Part shown: positions 23,800 through 31,588 of the stretch, one piece after another
Position numbering within the stretch: the stretch's first letter is position 1
Layout: each line of letters opens with the position of its first letter
NCBI GenBank assembly: GCA_964492485.1
Contig: CAZBKM010000012.1
Span: 1-64,000 of the forward strand
Source: UBA5336 sp964492485
GTDB taxonomy: Bacteria > Pseudomonadota > Alphaproteobacteria > Caulobacterales > Hyphomonadaceae
Direction of reading: 5' to 3'
Length of the DNA stretch: 64,000 nt
Made by a program: the position numbers and the translations under genes
The notes under the pieces: model-generated
What the model was told of the DNA's origin: nothing
Databases searched by the model: none
Seen by the model: the letters and a program-made list of their open reading frames with translations, nothing else

Positions 23800-24801
23800 A
23801 TGCTGGACGCGGAGTTCGACGTCGTCGGCCTTGGGAACGCGATCGTGGACATGATCACCCCGGTCGACGAGCATTTCCTGACCGAGTGGGACATCCGCAA
23901 GAACGGCATGACACTGATCGACGAGGCGCGCGCTGACGCCCTGACGGACGCCGGTCGCGGCAGGGGGCAGGAACGCTCCGGCGGGTCGGGCGCGAACACG
24001 ATTGCGGGCGTCGCCAGCCTGGGTGGACGGGCCGCCTATGTGGGAAAGGTCGCCGATGACCGTCTGGGCCAGGTGTTCCGGAAGGATCTGCGCGGCCTTG
24101 GCGTCAGTTTCGACACCGCGCCGCTCAGCGGGGGGCCGGCCACGGCGCGCAGCATCATCTTCGTGACGCCGGATGGGGCGCGCTCGATGAATACATTCCT
24201 GGGTGCCTCCGTGATGTTCTCGCCCGCCGACGTGGATGACGAGATCGTGAAGGCGGGCAAGATCCTCTATCTGGAGGGGTATCTGTTCGACCGCGAGGAG
24301 GCCAAGGCCGCCTTCGTGCATGCTGCCGAGGTCGCGACGGCGGCGAGGCGGAAGGTGTCCCTGACGCTCTCGGACAATTTCTGCGTGGGCCGGCACCGCG
24401 AGAGTTTCCGCCACCTTATCCGCAACCATGTCGACCTCCTGTTCGCAAACGAGGCCGAGTTGCTTTCACTGTATGAGACCGAGGATTTCGACGCCGCCGT
24501 CGGCGCGCTGCGTGAAGAGACGTCTCTGGCCGCCGTGACGCGAAGCGAGAAGGGCTCCGTCATCATCAGCCAGGGGGACCTGATCGAACTGCCGGCGGAG
24601 CCGGCCGAGGCCGTGATCGACACCACCGGCGCGGGCGATCAGTTTGCCGCCGGCTTCCTGTTCGGTCATGCCCGCGATCTCCCGCTAGCGGTGTGTGGCC
24701 GGCTGGGTCACATCGCGGCGGCTGAAGTGATTTCCCATTACGGCCCGCGTCCGGAAACGCCCTATGCCGGGCTTGCACGCAAGGCAGGTCTCGAGGTCTG
24801 A
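23800..24801 (+). CDS. PfkB-family kinase, adenosine-kinase-like
   Basis: This 333-aa kinase has the PfkB N-terminal signature region SGGSGANTIAGVASLGGRAAYVG and the C-terminal signature DTTGAGDQFAAGFLFG, with the catalytic Asp in GAGD. VGLGNAIVDMITPVDEHFL is typical of the alphaproteobacterial adenosine-kinase-like subgroup. It likely phosphorylates a nucleoside or sugar with ATP; adenosine is the best guess. AGAGGAG sits 7-8 nt before ATG 23800, deciding against a longer frame from 23668 that would overlap the divergent ATP-grasp gene. An R2 repeat follows it. Confidence 0.85.
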   Translation: MLDAEFDVVGLGNAIVDMITPVDEHFLTEWDIRKNGMTLIDEARADALTDAGRGRGQERSGGSGANTIAGVASLGGRAAYVGKVADDRLGQVFRKDLRGLGVSFDTAPLSGGPATARSIIFVTPDGARSMNTFLGASVMFSPADVDDEIVKAGKILYLEGYLFDREEAKAAFVHAAEVATAARRKVSLTLSDNFCVGRHRESFRHLIRNHVDLLFANEAELLSLYETEDFDAAVGALREETSLAAVTRSEKGSVIISQGDLIELPAEPAEAVIDTTGAGDQFAAGFLFGHARDLPLAVCGRLGHIAAAEVISHYGPRPETPYAGLARKAGLEV

Positions 24802-24883
24802 CAGGCCGGACCCCGGCCGGAACGCAACCCCGGAAGCCCCCGAGGCGCCAGGCTTTCGTTTGTCTCCGGACCCTTGCTTTATG

Positions 24884-24980
24884 GCGCATCTTCAAGTGAC
24901 TCGGAGTCCGTGAAGATGCGCTATGTTCCTGTTTTTTGCGCCTTTTCTTAACGCGAACCGGTGCCCACCTCGGATAAGAC
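24884..24980 (+). repeat. Dispersed repeat R2, full-length copy
   Basis: This copy lies in the 183-bp gap between two convergent genes. It opens with a perfect 11-bp inverted repeat, GCGCATCTTCA (24884-24894) and TGAAGATGCGC (24911-24921). A linker containing GTTCCTGTTTTTTG follows, then TTCTTAACGCGAACCGGT leading into the core CGAACCGGTGCCCAC (24954-24968). The same composite occurs inverted at 34230-34322. Confidence 0.85.
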
Positions 24981-24984
24981 GGCG

Positions 24985-25602
24985 CTACGTGCCCTGTTCC
25001 ATGAGGTCGGCCAGGCAGGTGGCGATGGCGTCGGCCTTGTCACGGCCTGTGAAGAAGGACTTCAGCGACCAGTCCTCATCCATCAGGTAAAGGATGCTGG
25101 TGTGGTCCATGGTGTAGTCGGCCTGGCTCTCGGGCATGTCGACGCGTGAATAGTCCGCCTTGAAGGCATCGGCGGCGGCACGGATCTGCTCCGGCGTGCC
25201 CGTCAGGCCGGTGATATCCTCCGGGAACGCATCGGTGGCAATGTAGTCCGCCAGCGCCTGTGGCGTGTCGCGCTCCGGGTCCACGGTGATCAGGATCGTG
25301 CGCGGAGGGGTCATCCCGTCAGGAAGCCCGGCATAGGCCTGTTTCAGCTTCACGAGCGTCATGGGGCAGACATCCGGGCAGTAGGTAAAGCCGAAATAGA
25401 CCAGGCTGGGGCGGCCCTTGAAGTCTTCCTCGGTCACGGGCGCGCCGGTCTGGTCGACCAGCGAAATCGGACCGCCAATCTCCGAATAGGCCCGGGTGGC
25501 ACAGCCGGCCTTGGCGCCGCCGGCGGTGGGCTGGGCGGGTTCGCTGCCGCAAGCGGCCAAAAGGGGCAGGGCGAGGCAGGCAAGAACGATCTCTCTCATC
25601 AT
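24985..25602 (-). CDS. senC: SCO1/SenC-family copper chaperone lipoprotein
   Basis: The protein has 205 aa. The leader ends in a lipobox LLAACG, so it is probably an anchored lipoprotein facing the periplasm. The thioredoxin-fold core carries CPDVCP, the copper-binding CxxxC motif, and the distal conserved histidine is in YTMDHTSILYL. SCO proteins deliver Cu to the CuA site of cytochrome c oxidase. The gene is divergent from regB. In Rhodobacter senC is also part of the reg locus, which supports the assignment. The start is either of two adjacent ATG codons (25602 or 25599). Confidence 0.88.
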   Translation of the reverse strand: MMREIVLACLALPLLAACGSEPAQPTAGGAKAGCATRAYSEIGGPISLVDQTGAPVTEEDFKGRPSLVYFGFTYCPDVCPMTLVKLKQAYAGLPDGMTPPRTILITVDPERDTPQALADYIATDAFPEDITGLTGTPEQIRAAADAFKADYSRVDMPESQADYTMDHTSILYLMDEDWSLKSFFTGRDKADAIATCLADLMEQGT

Positions 25603-25665
25603 GCACGTCTAGATGCCGCGCCTTTTCGGGTTTGCACAGGGGACGGCTTGCCACAGAGTGCCCCG

Positions 25666-27036
25666 ATGGAAGACGTCGCGCGTGACAGTCGACAGGGGCT
25701 GAACGAGACCCTGTTCATGCTAGCCCCTGAAGAGCTGAGCAGTGCGCAGTCGGCGCTGGGCCGCGCGCGGCTGCGGACCTTCATCACACTGCGATGGCTG
25801 GCGGTGGCGGGACAACTTGCGGCCGTGCTGTTCGTACATTTCGGTTTGGGCTTTGCGCTGCCGCTGGGGTACTGTTTGACGGCGATCGCCGCTTCGGCCT
25901 GGCTGAACGTCTTTCTGTCCTTCGCCCTGCCGAGCCAGCGCCTCGCGCGGCCCTGGGAGGCCACGCTCCAGCTCGTCTTCGACATCGTCCAGCTCGCGGT
26001 GCTGATCGCGCTCACCGGCGGTCTCGCCAATCCGTTTCTCCTGCTCATGGTCGCACCGGTCACGGTCGCCGCCCTGACCCTTCGGCCTCTGCGCGCCGTG
26101 GCGCTGGCGGTGCTGACGCTGGCGCTGGCATCGGCCATGGCGGTCGTGTCCTACCCGCTTCCGTGGACGAACGGCCCCGCCGATATCCCCGACCTCTTCA
26201 AGCTCGGCCAGCTGATCGCGCTGGCGGTCGGGGTCGGATTCTTCGCCATTTCGGCCTTCCGGATCAGCCAGGACGAGGCGCGTCTGGTCCGTGCGCTGGA
26301 TGCCGCCTCGGTGGTCATGGCACGGGAGCAACGCCTGTCGGCCCTGGGGGCCATGTCGGCCATGACGGCCCATGAGCTGGGGACGCCGCTGGCCACGATC
26401 CACCTTGTGGCGCGCGAACTGGCGAACACGCTGGGCGACGATGGCGAGAGCGGCGAGGATGCCCGCCTGATCGCCGAACAGGCCGAGCGCTGTCGGACGA
26501 TCCTTCGCCAGCTCGCGCAGCGGCGGGAAGCCAGTGACATCATTCATGCCCGCATGCCCGTGGGGGCGCTGGTGGAGGAGGCGGCCTCTCCGCACAAGGG
26601 ACTGGGCGTCGCGGTGCGTGTCAGCTACGAGCCCGGTGCCGGCGGCGAGACCAGGGCCCCGATGCTGCGCCGCAGCCCGGAGATCCTGCATGCCTTGAGC
26701 GCCTTCATCGAGAATGCGGTCAGTTTCGCCGAGAGCGAGGTCCGGGCCGTGGCGACCTGGACGTCGAGCCAGATCATCGTCACCATTTCCGATGACGGTC
26801 CGGGATTTGCCCCGGAGGTCCTGCCCAAGCTGGGCGAGCCCTATGTCTCCCACCGCGACGAGGCAAAGCTCGAGGGCGGGGACATGGGGCTCGGCTTCTT
26901 CATCGCGAAGACGCTGATCGAACGCACCGGCGGACGGGTTGCCACCCGCAACCGAACCCCGCCAAAGACAGGCGCGGTGGTTCAGGCCCTGTGGCCTCGG
27001 GAAAAACTGGAAGCTGCGGCGGACGACATCATATAG
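25666..27036 (+). CDS. regB: RegB/PrrB/ActS-family redox sensor histidine kinase
   Basis: The protein is about 456 aa with six N-terminal hydrophobic segments; LTGGLANPFLLLMVAPV carries the GGxxNPF quinone-sensing motif. The H-box is TAHELGTPLATI (His autophosphorylation). AERCRTILRQL places a cysteine where RegB has its redox-active Cys265. N, G1 and G2 boxes follow (FIENAVSFA, DDGPGF, MGLGFFIAKTL). It senses the quinone pool and redox state and phosphorylates RegA, controlling respiration, carbon and nitrogen genes. ATG 25666 is preferred over a TTG at 25648. The gap to regA is 18 bp. Confidence 0.92.
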   Translation: MEDVARDSRQGLNETLFMLAPEELSSAQSALGRARLRTFITLRWLAVAGQLAAVLFVHFGLGFALPLGYCLTAIAASAWLNVFLSFALPSQRLARPWEATLQLVFDIVQLAVLIALTGGLANPFLLLMVAPVTVAALTLRPLRAVALAVLTLALASAMAVVSYPLPWTNGPADIPDLFKLGQLIALAVGVGFFAISAFRISQDEARLVRALDAASVVMAREQRLSALGAMSAMTAHELGTPLATIHLVARELANTLGDDGESGEDARLIAEQAERCRTILRQLAQRREASDIIHARMPVGALVEEAASPHKGLGVAVRVSYEPGAGGETRAPMLRRSPEILHALSAFIENAVSFAESEVRAVATWTSSQIIVTISDDGPGFAPEVLPKLGEPYVSHRDEAKLEGGDMGLGFFIAKTLIERTGGRVATRNRTPPKTGAVVQALWPREKLEAAADDII

Positions 27037-27054
27037 GGGGTTGGAGGTAGAGGC

Positions 27055-27645
27055 ATGACGGAAGAAACCCGTTCGGAACGCCCGGTCACGGTCAACGTCC
27101 ACCCGGCGCTGGTCGACATCGAGGACCGGACCTGTCTGGTAATGGACGATGACGGTCCCTTCTTGCAGCGCCTGTCACGGGCCCTGATGCAGCGCGGCTT
27201 CACCGTATCGGCGGTATCGTCGGTGGCGGAGGCCAAGGACATCTGCCGCATGAATCCGCCGGCCTTTGCCGTCCTGGATCTCAGGCTGGACGATGGAACC
27301 GGTCTGGACGTGATCGAGGTGCTCCACGGGCAGCGCGAGGATGCCCGAGCCGTCATCCTGACCGGCTATGGCGCCATTGCGACGGCAGTGGCCGCGGTCA
27401 AGGCGGGCGCCGTGGACTATCTGTCGAAGCCGGCCGATGTGGAGGACATCGTGAAGTCGCTGGTTGCGTCGGGCGACACGAAACCGTCACCGCCAGACAA
27501 TCCCATGTCGGCCGACCGTGTGCGCTGGGAGCATATTCAGCGGGTTTACGAGCTCTGCAACCACAATGTCTCGGAAACCGCACGCCGGCTGAACATGCAC
27601 CGCCGCACGCTGCAGCGTATCCTGGCCAAGCGCGCGCCGCGCTGA
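27055..27645 (+). CDS. regA: RegA/PrrA/ActR-family response regulator
   Basis: This 196-aa regulator has a receiver domain with acidic pocket MDDDGPFLQRL, phospho-acceptor Asp in VLDLRLDDGTGL, Thr in ILTGYGAIATA and Lys in YLSKPA. The C-terminal Fis-type helix-turn-helix NVSETARRLNMHRRTLQRIL is the near-invariant RegA DNA-binding helix pair. It is the partner of RegB just upstream. GGTTGGAGG precedes ATG 27055. It is convergent with tlpA. Confidence 0.95.
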   Translation: MTEETRSERPVTVNVHPALVDIEDRTCLVMDDDGPFLQRLSRALMQRGFTVSAVSSVAEAKDICRMNPPAFAVLDLRLDDGTGLDVIEVLHGQREDARAVILTGYGAIATAVAAVKAGAVDYLSKPADVEDIVKSLVASGDTKPSPPDNPMSADRVRWEHIQRVYELCNHNVSETARRLNMHRRTLQRILAKRAPR

Positions 27646-27680
27646 CGTCACCGGCGGGTGCCGGGCGGGCCGTCGGTGCC

Positions 27681-28295
27681 TTACGGCGTGTCGGCCTGTG
27701 CGCGTTCGATGATCCTATCGACCAGAGCGAGTGCCACGCCCTTGGACCAATCAGCCTCGCCCGACAGGCGCGCGATCTCGCGTCCGTCGGAATCGAACAG
27801 GATGGTCGTCGGGAAACCTTGCGCGCCGAGGCCGTAGACGATCTCGTAGTCCGAAGGCGGCGAGAAGTAGAAATCGATCTGCCCGCCTGAGAGTTCATCC
27901 AGCCGCTTGCGCGCATAGGCCTTGTCGTCCTCGCCGTCGACGCTGATCGCTACGACCTGAAACCTGTCGCCGCCGCGGGCGTTCTGCAGCGCCCCGAGAT
28001 GCGGCATCTCGCGCTCGCACGGCGCACACCAGGTGGCCCAGAGGTTGACGAGGACCGGCTTGCCGACGAAGGCGTCCAGAGACACGCGGGTTCCGTCAGG
28101 CCCTTCGAAAGTGGCCTCGGGCGCTGGCTCGCCCGCGCGGCTGAAGTCGAGGTTCGCCAGGTCACCTGTGGCGAACCGTTCAAGCTGGTGCTGGACCGAT
28201 GGACCACTGGCTGCGCTGAAGAGCGCATAGACAACGGCCACGACGGCGATCAGAAACAGGCCGGAATACAGCCAGCGGCTAAGCTTACGGGTCAC
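27681..28295 (-). CDS. tlpA: TlpA-family thiol:disulfide oxidoreductase, membrane-anchored
   Basis: The protein is about 204 aa from GTG 28295 (GGGAG 8 nt upstream); a TTG at 28316 is the alternative. One N-terminal TM segment (LYSGLFLIAVVAVVYALF) places the thioredoxin-like domain in the periplasm. The active site is NLWATWCAPCEREMPHL (WCAPC), and the cis-proline region is GFPTTILFD. TlpA reduces disulfides during cytochrome oxidase or cytochrome c maturation. It is divergent from argH with 44 bp between starts, an arrangement common in alphaproteobacteria. Confidence 0.9.
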   Translation of the reverse strand: MTRKLSRWLYSGLFLIAVVAVVYALFSAASGPSVQHQLERFATGDLANLDFSRAGEPAPEATFEGPDGTRVSLDAFVGKPVLVNLWATWCAPCEREMPHLGALQNARGGDRFQVVAISVDGEDDKAYARKRLDELSGGQIDFYFSPPSDYEIVYGLGAQGFPTTILFDSDGREIARLSGEADWSKGVALALVDRIIERAQADTP

Positions 28296-28339
28296 TGGCG
28301 CGGCTCCCTTTCTCAACGCGGGTTACGGACTTTCTCGAT

Positions 28340-29752
28340 ATGGCGAACGAAAACCCCAAAGGCCAGTCGATGTGGGGCGGGCGCTTCGCCGCAAGCCCGT
28401 CTGACATCATGCAGGCCATAAATGCCTCCATCGATGTGGATCGCCGACTGGCGGAGGAAGACGTGGCAGGCTCGCGCGCCCATGCCGACATGCTCCTCGA
28501 GACGGGCATCCTCACCCGGGAAGACCATGCGGCCATTCAGGAGGGGCTCGACCAGGTCCAGGCAGAGCTGCGCGCCGGCACCTTCCCCTTCAGCCAGGCG
28601 CTGGAGGACATCCACATGAATGTGGAGGCCCGGCTGAAGGCGCTGGTCGGCGATGCGGCCGGGCGGCTGCATACGGCGCGCTCCCGCAACGACCAGGTCG
28701 TGACCGATTTCCGCCTCTGGACCCGAGGCGCGCTGGACGAAGCGGGGCATCGCCTTGCCGGGCTGCAGCGGGCGCTCGTGGCGCGGGCGAGCGAGGAGGC
28801 CGAGACGATCATGCCGGGCTTCACCCATCTCCAGACGGCCCAGCCGGTGACCTTGGGTCATCACCTTCTGGCCTATGTGGAGATGTTTGCCCGCGATCGG
28901 GCGCGCCTCGCCGACTGTGCGGTGCGCCTGAACGAGTGTCCGCTGGGCGCTGCGGCGCTGGCTGGAACCGGCTTTCCGATCGACCGGGACATGACGTCCG
29001 ACGCGCTCGGTTTCGACCGACCGATGGCGAACTCGCTGGATGCGGTTTCCGCACGCGATTTTGCTTTGGAGGCGCTGTCCGCCCTGACGATCGCCGGCAC
29101 GCACCTGTCGCGCCTGGCCGAGGAAATCGTGCTGTGGACATCGGCGCAGTTCGGCTTTGCGAGCCTGTCGGATTCCTGGAGCACGGGGTCATCGATCATG
29201 CCGCAGAAGCGCAATCCCGACGCCGCGGAACTGATTCGGGCCAAGGCCTCGGCGCTGGCGGGCGGCTTCATCTCGCTGCAGGGGGCCCTCAAGGCGCTGC
29301 CGCTGGCCTATGCGAAGGATCTGCAGGACGACAAGGCGCAGACCTTTGCCGCCTTCGACACGTTCGACCTCTGTGTCCGGGCCATGACCGGCATGGTCGA
29401 GACGCTGACCTTCCACCGCGACGCCATGCGTGCGGCCGCTGCCAGGGGGTTCTCGACGGCAACCGATCTGGCTGACTGGCTGGTGCGGGAGCAGGGACTC
29501 GCCTTCCGCGAGGCCCACCACGCGACCGGCCGGCTCGTCGCCGAAGCCGAGGCGAGGGGCGTCGACCTGGTCGATCTGCCGGGCGAAGTGCTTCGGGCCG
29601 TCGTGCCGGGGCTGAGCGAGGCCGTGCGCGAGGTCCTTACGGTCGAGCGCTCGGTGGCAAGCCGCGCCTCCTATGGTGGCACGGCCCCTGTTCGCGTTGC
29701 CGAACAGGTGGCACAGTGGCAACAGCGTCTAGGCATGGAGTCTCCGACTTGA
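28340..29752 (+). CDS. argH: Argininosuccinate lyase
   Basis: This 470-aa enzyme carries the fumarase/aspartase superfamily signature GSSIMPQKRNPD with the catalytic serine loop. LHTARSRNDQVVTDFRLW and PGFTHLQTAQPVTLGHH are also argH-specific. It cleaves argininosuccinate to arginine and fumarate in the cytoplasm, the last step of arginine synthesis. Its TGA overlaps the TTG start of the next small lipoprotein gene. The last step before it, ornithine carbamoyltransferase, is encoded at the window's right edge, not here. Confidence 0.97.
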   Translation: MANENPKGQSMWGGRFAASPSDIMQAINASIDVDRRLAEEDVAGSRAHADMLLETGILTREDHAAIQEGLDQVQAELRAGTFPFSQALEDIHMNVEARLKALVGDAAGRLHTARSRNDQVVTDFRLWTRGALDEAGHRLAGLQRALVARASEEAETIMPGFTHLQTAQPVTLGHHLLAYVEMFARDRARLADCAVRLNECPLGAAALAGTGFPIDRDMTSDALGFDRPMANSLDAVSARDFALEALSALTIAGTHLSRLAEEIVLWTSAQFGFASLSDSWSTGSSIMPQKRNPDAAELIRAKASALAGGFISLQGALKALPLAYAKDLQDDKAQTFAAFDTFDLCVRAMTGMVETLTFHRDAMRAAAARGFSTATDLADWLVREQGLAFREAHHATGRLVAEAEARGVDLVDLPGEVLRAVVPGLSEAVREVLTVERSVASRASYGGTAPVRVAEQVAQWQQRLGMESPT

Positions 29753-30039
29753 CCCGTTTTCGATCGATCACCCTGGCGGGGCTCCTGGCAGTGGGTGCCT
29801 GCGGCCTGCCCGGCGACCTGACGCGGCCCGAACCGCTGTTCGGAACGCCCGAGGATCGCCCGGATGCGGAACGCCCCTCGCGTCGGGTGGAGTCCGGGCT
29901 CGACACGATTCGCACCGGGGACGAGGGCGATCCAAGGGGCGAAGGCGCCGACCCCTTCGACGACGTCACCACCCCAGGCGCCGAGGCGACGGAGGCGGAT
30001 ACGCCGGACACGGGAGGGGACGAGAATGTCACCGACTAG
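29749..30039 (+). CDS. Small lipoprotein, LptM-like
   Basis: The protein is about 96 aa. The TTG start overlaps the argH stop as TTGA. The leader FRSITLAGLLAVGAC is a lipobox (VGAC), and the mature start CGLPGDLTRPEPLFG resembles the CGxxGPL motif of LptM, a lipoprotein assisting LptD maturation. The rest is acidic, proline-rich and probably disordered. A longer start (GTG 29716) is possible but would bury the lipobox deeper. The argH / small lipoprotein / lysA order is shared by many alphaproteobacteria. The LptM assignment is a motif-level guess. Confidence 0.6.
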   Translation: MTRFRSITLAGLLAVGACGLPGDLTRPEPLFGTPEDRPDAERPSRRVESGLDTIRTGDEGDPRGEGADPFDDVTTPGAEATEADTPDTGGDENVTD

Positions 30040-30304
30040 CGCACGTACGACGTGGGCCCGGATCGGGCTGATGGCCTGTCTCGGCGTGCTTGCCGGGTGT
30101 GCCCAGGGATCCCAGGCCAAGCCGACGCGCTTGGTCTATGCGTCCCAGCCCTCCCATGGCTGGAACTTTCCGGTGGCGGCCCCGGCGGCCGTGTCGGAGG
30201 AGGCAGACGGTCGGCTGATCAATCCGCTGGGTGGTGAAGTCCCCTCGACCGCGCCTGTGACCGAGGTCAGCGAGCAGCCGCTCGCCGATCTGGCCGACAG
30301 CTAG
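30026..30304 (+). CDS. Second small lipoprotein, unknown
   Basis: The protein has 92 aa. The ATG 30026 lies within the end of the LptM-like gene (14-bp overlap) and is preceded by GGAGGGG. The leader ends in LGVLAGC, a good lipobox (cleavage before residue 27 or so). The mature part is short with no recognised domain; WNFPVAAPAAVSEE is the most distinctive stretch. Two small lipoproteins in a row between argH and lysA is unusual. Its role is unknown. Confidence 0.6.
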   Translation: MSPTSARTTWARIGLMACLGVLAGCAQGSQAKPTRLVYASQPSHGWNFPVAAPAAVSEEADGRLINPLGGEVPSTAPVTEVSEQPLADLADS

Positions 30305-30322
30305 GAACGAGCCCGTCCGCCC

Positions 30323-31588
30323 ATGCACCATTTCCACTATGTCGATGGCCGCCTGTATTGCGAGGACGTGGCGCTGGACACGATCGCCGACGCGGTGGGC
30401 ACCCCCGTTTATGTCTACTCGACCGCCACGCTGAGCCGCCATGCGCGGGTGATTGCGGAAGCCTTTGCGGACATACCGAGCCTGATCGCCTATTCGGTGA
30501 AGGCCAACGGGAATCTGGGCGTGCTCGCGACACTCGCCGCCGAAGGCTGCGGCGCCGACGTGGTGTCCGAGGGCGAGATACGCCGTGCGCTCGCAGCCGG
30601 CATTCCGGCGCAGCGGATCGTGTTCTCCGGTGTCGGAAAGACCCGCAACGAAATGGCCTTTGCCCTGACGACCGGAATTCATCAATTCAATGTGGAGAGC
30701 GCGGCCGAGCTTCAGGCCCTCTCGGAGGTCGCCTCGGGTCTCGGTCGGCGCGCACCCGTGGCCCTGCGCGTGAACCCCGATGTCGCGGCTGGCGGTCATC
30801 CGAACATCTCCACGGGCAAGGCCGGCGACAAGTTCGGTGTGCCCTGGTCGGAGGCGCCGGCATTGTTTGCCCGCGCGCGGGACCTGCCCGGCGTCGATCC
30901 GGTGGGCGTCGACGTGCATATCGGCTCGCAGATCGGCGACCTGGCGCCCATGCGGGCGGCGTTCCGGAAGACGGTCGACCTGGCTCGCGGTCTGCGCGCC
31001 CAGGGTCTCGACATCACGCGGATCGACGTGGGGGGTGGCCTTGCGATTCCCTACCGCGAAGGCGACGCGCCGGCCCCGCCGGCGGACTATGCGGCGATGA
31101 TCAGGGACACCGTCGGAGACCTGCCGGTGGAGGTGATCCTCGAACCGGGCCGTGTCATTGCGGGCAATGCCGGCGTTCTGGTCAGCGAGGCCCTGTATCT
31201 GAAGGAAGCGCCCGACCGCACCTTCCTGATCGTGGATGCCGGCATGAACGATCTCATGCGCCCGGCACTCTATGGCGCCTATCACGAGATATGGCCCCTG
31301 CGGCAGCCCGACGATGGGGCACCGCGCGGTCCCGTCGATGTGGTCGGTCCGATCTGCGAGTCGACGGACAAATTCGCCGCCGAGCGTCCGCTGCCGCCCA
31401 TCTCGCCGGGTGAGCGCATCGCGTTCCTCTCTGCAGGGGCGTATGGCGCCGTGCTCTCGTCACAATATAATGCGAGGCCTCTGGTGGCGGAGGTTCTCGT
31501 CAATGGCGACAGGTTTGACATCGTCCGCCGACGGCCGACCTTCGAGGAAATGCTTTCTCTGGAACGGCGCCCCGATTGGCTGAGCTGA
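30323..31588 (+). CDS. lysA: Diaminopimelate decarboxylase
   Basis: This 421-aa protein of fold type III PLP enzymes has LIAYSVKANGN with the PLP-binding lysine. HIGSQIGDL and VGGGLAIPY are glycine-rich phosphate and substrate loops. EPGRVIAGNAGVLV and GPICESTDKFA complete the active site (Cys from the partner subunit). It converts meso-diaminopimelate to lysine. Its 3' end overlaps the next gene's TTG start by 13 bp. Confidence 0.97.
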   Translation: MHHFHYVDGRLYCEDVALDTIADAVGTPVYVYSTATLSRHARVIAEAFADIPSLIAYSVKANGNLGVLATLAAEGCGADVVSEGEIRRALAAGIPAQRIVFSGVGKTRNEMAFALTTGIHQFNVESAAELQALSEVASGLGRRAPVALRVNPDVAAGGHPNISTGKAGDKFGVPWSEAPALFARARDLPGVDPVGVDVHIGSQIGDLAPMRAAFRKTVDLARGLRAQGLDITRIDVGGGLAIPYREGDAPAPPADYAAMIRDTVGDLPVEVILEPGRVIAGNAGVLVSEALYLKEAPDRTFLIVDAGMNDLMRPALYGAYHEIWPLRQPDDGAPRGPVDVVGPICESTDKFAAERPLPPISPGERIAFLSAGAYGAVLSSQYNARPLVAEVLVNGDRFDIVRRRPTFEEMLSLERRPDWLS

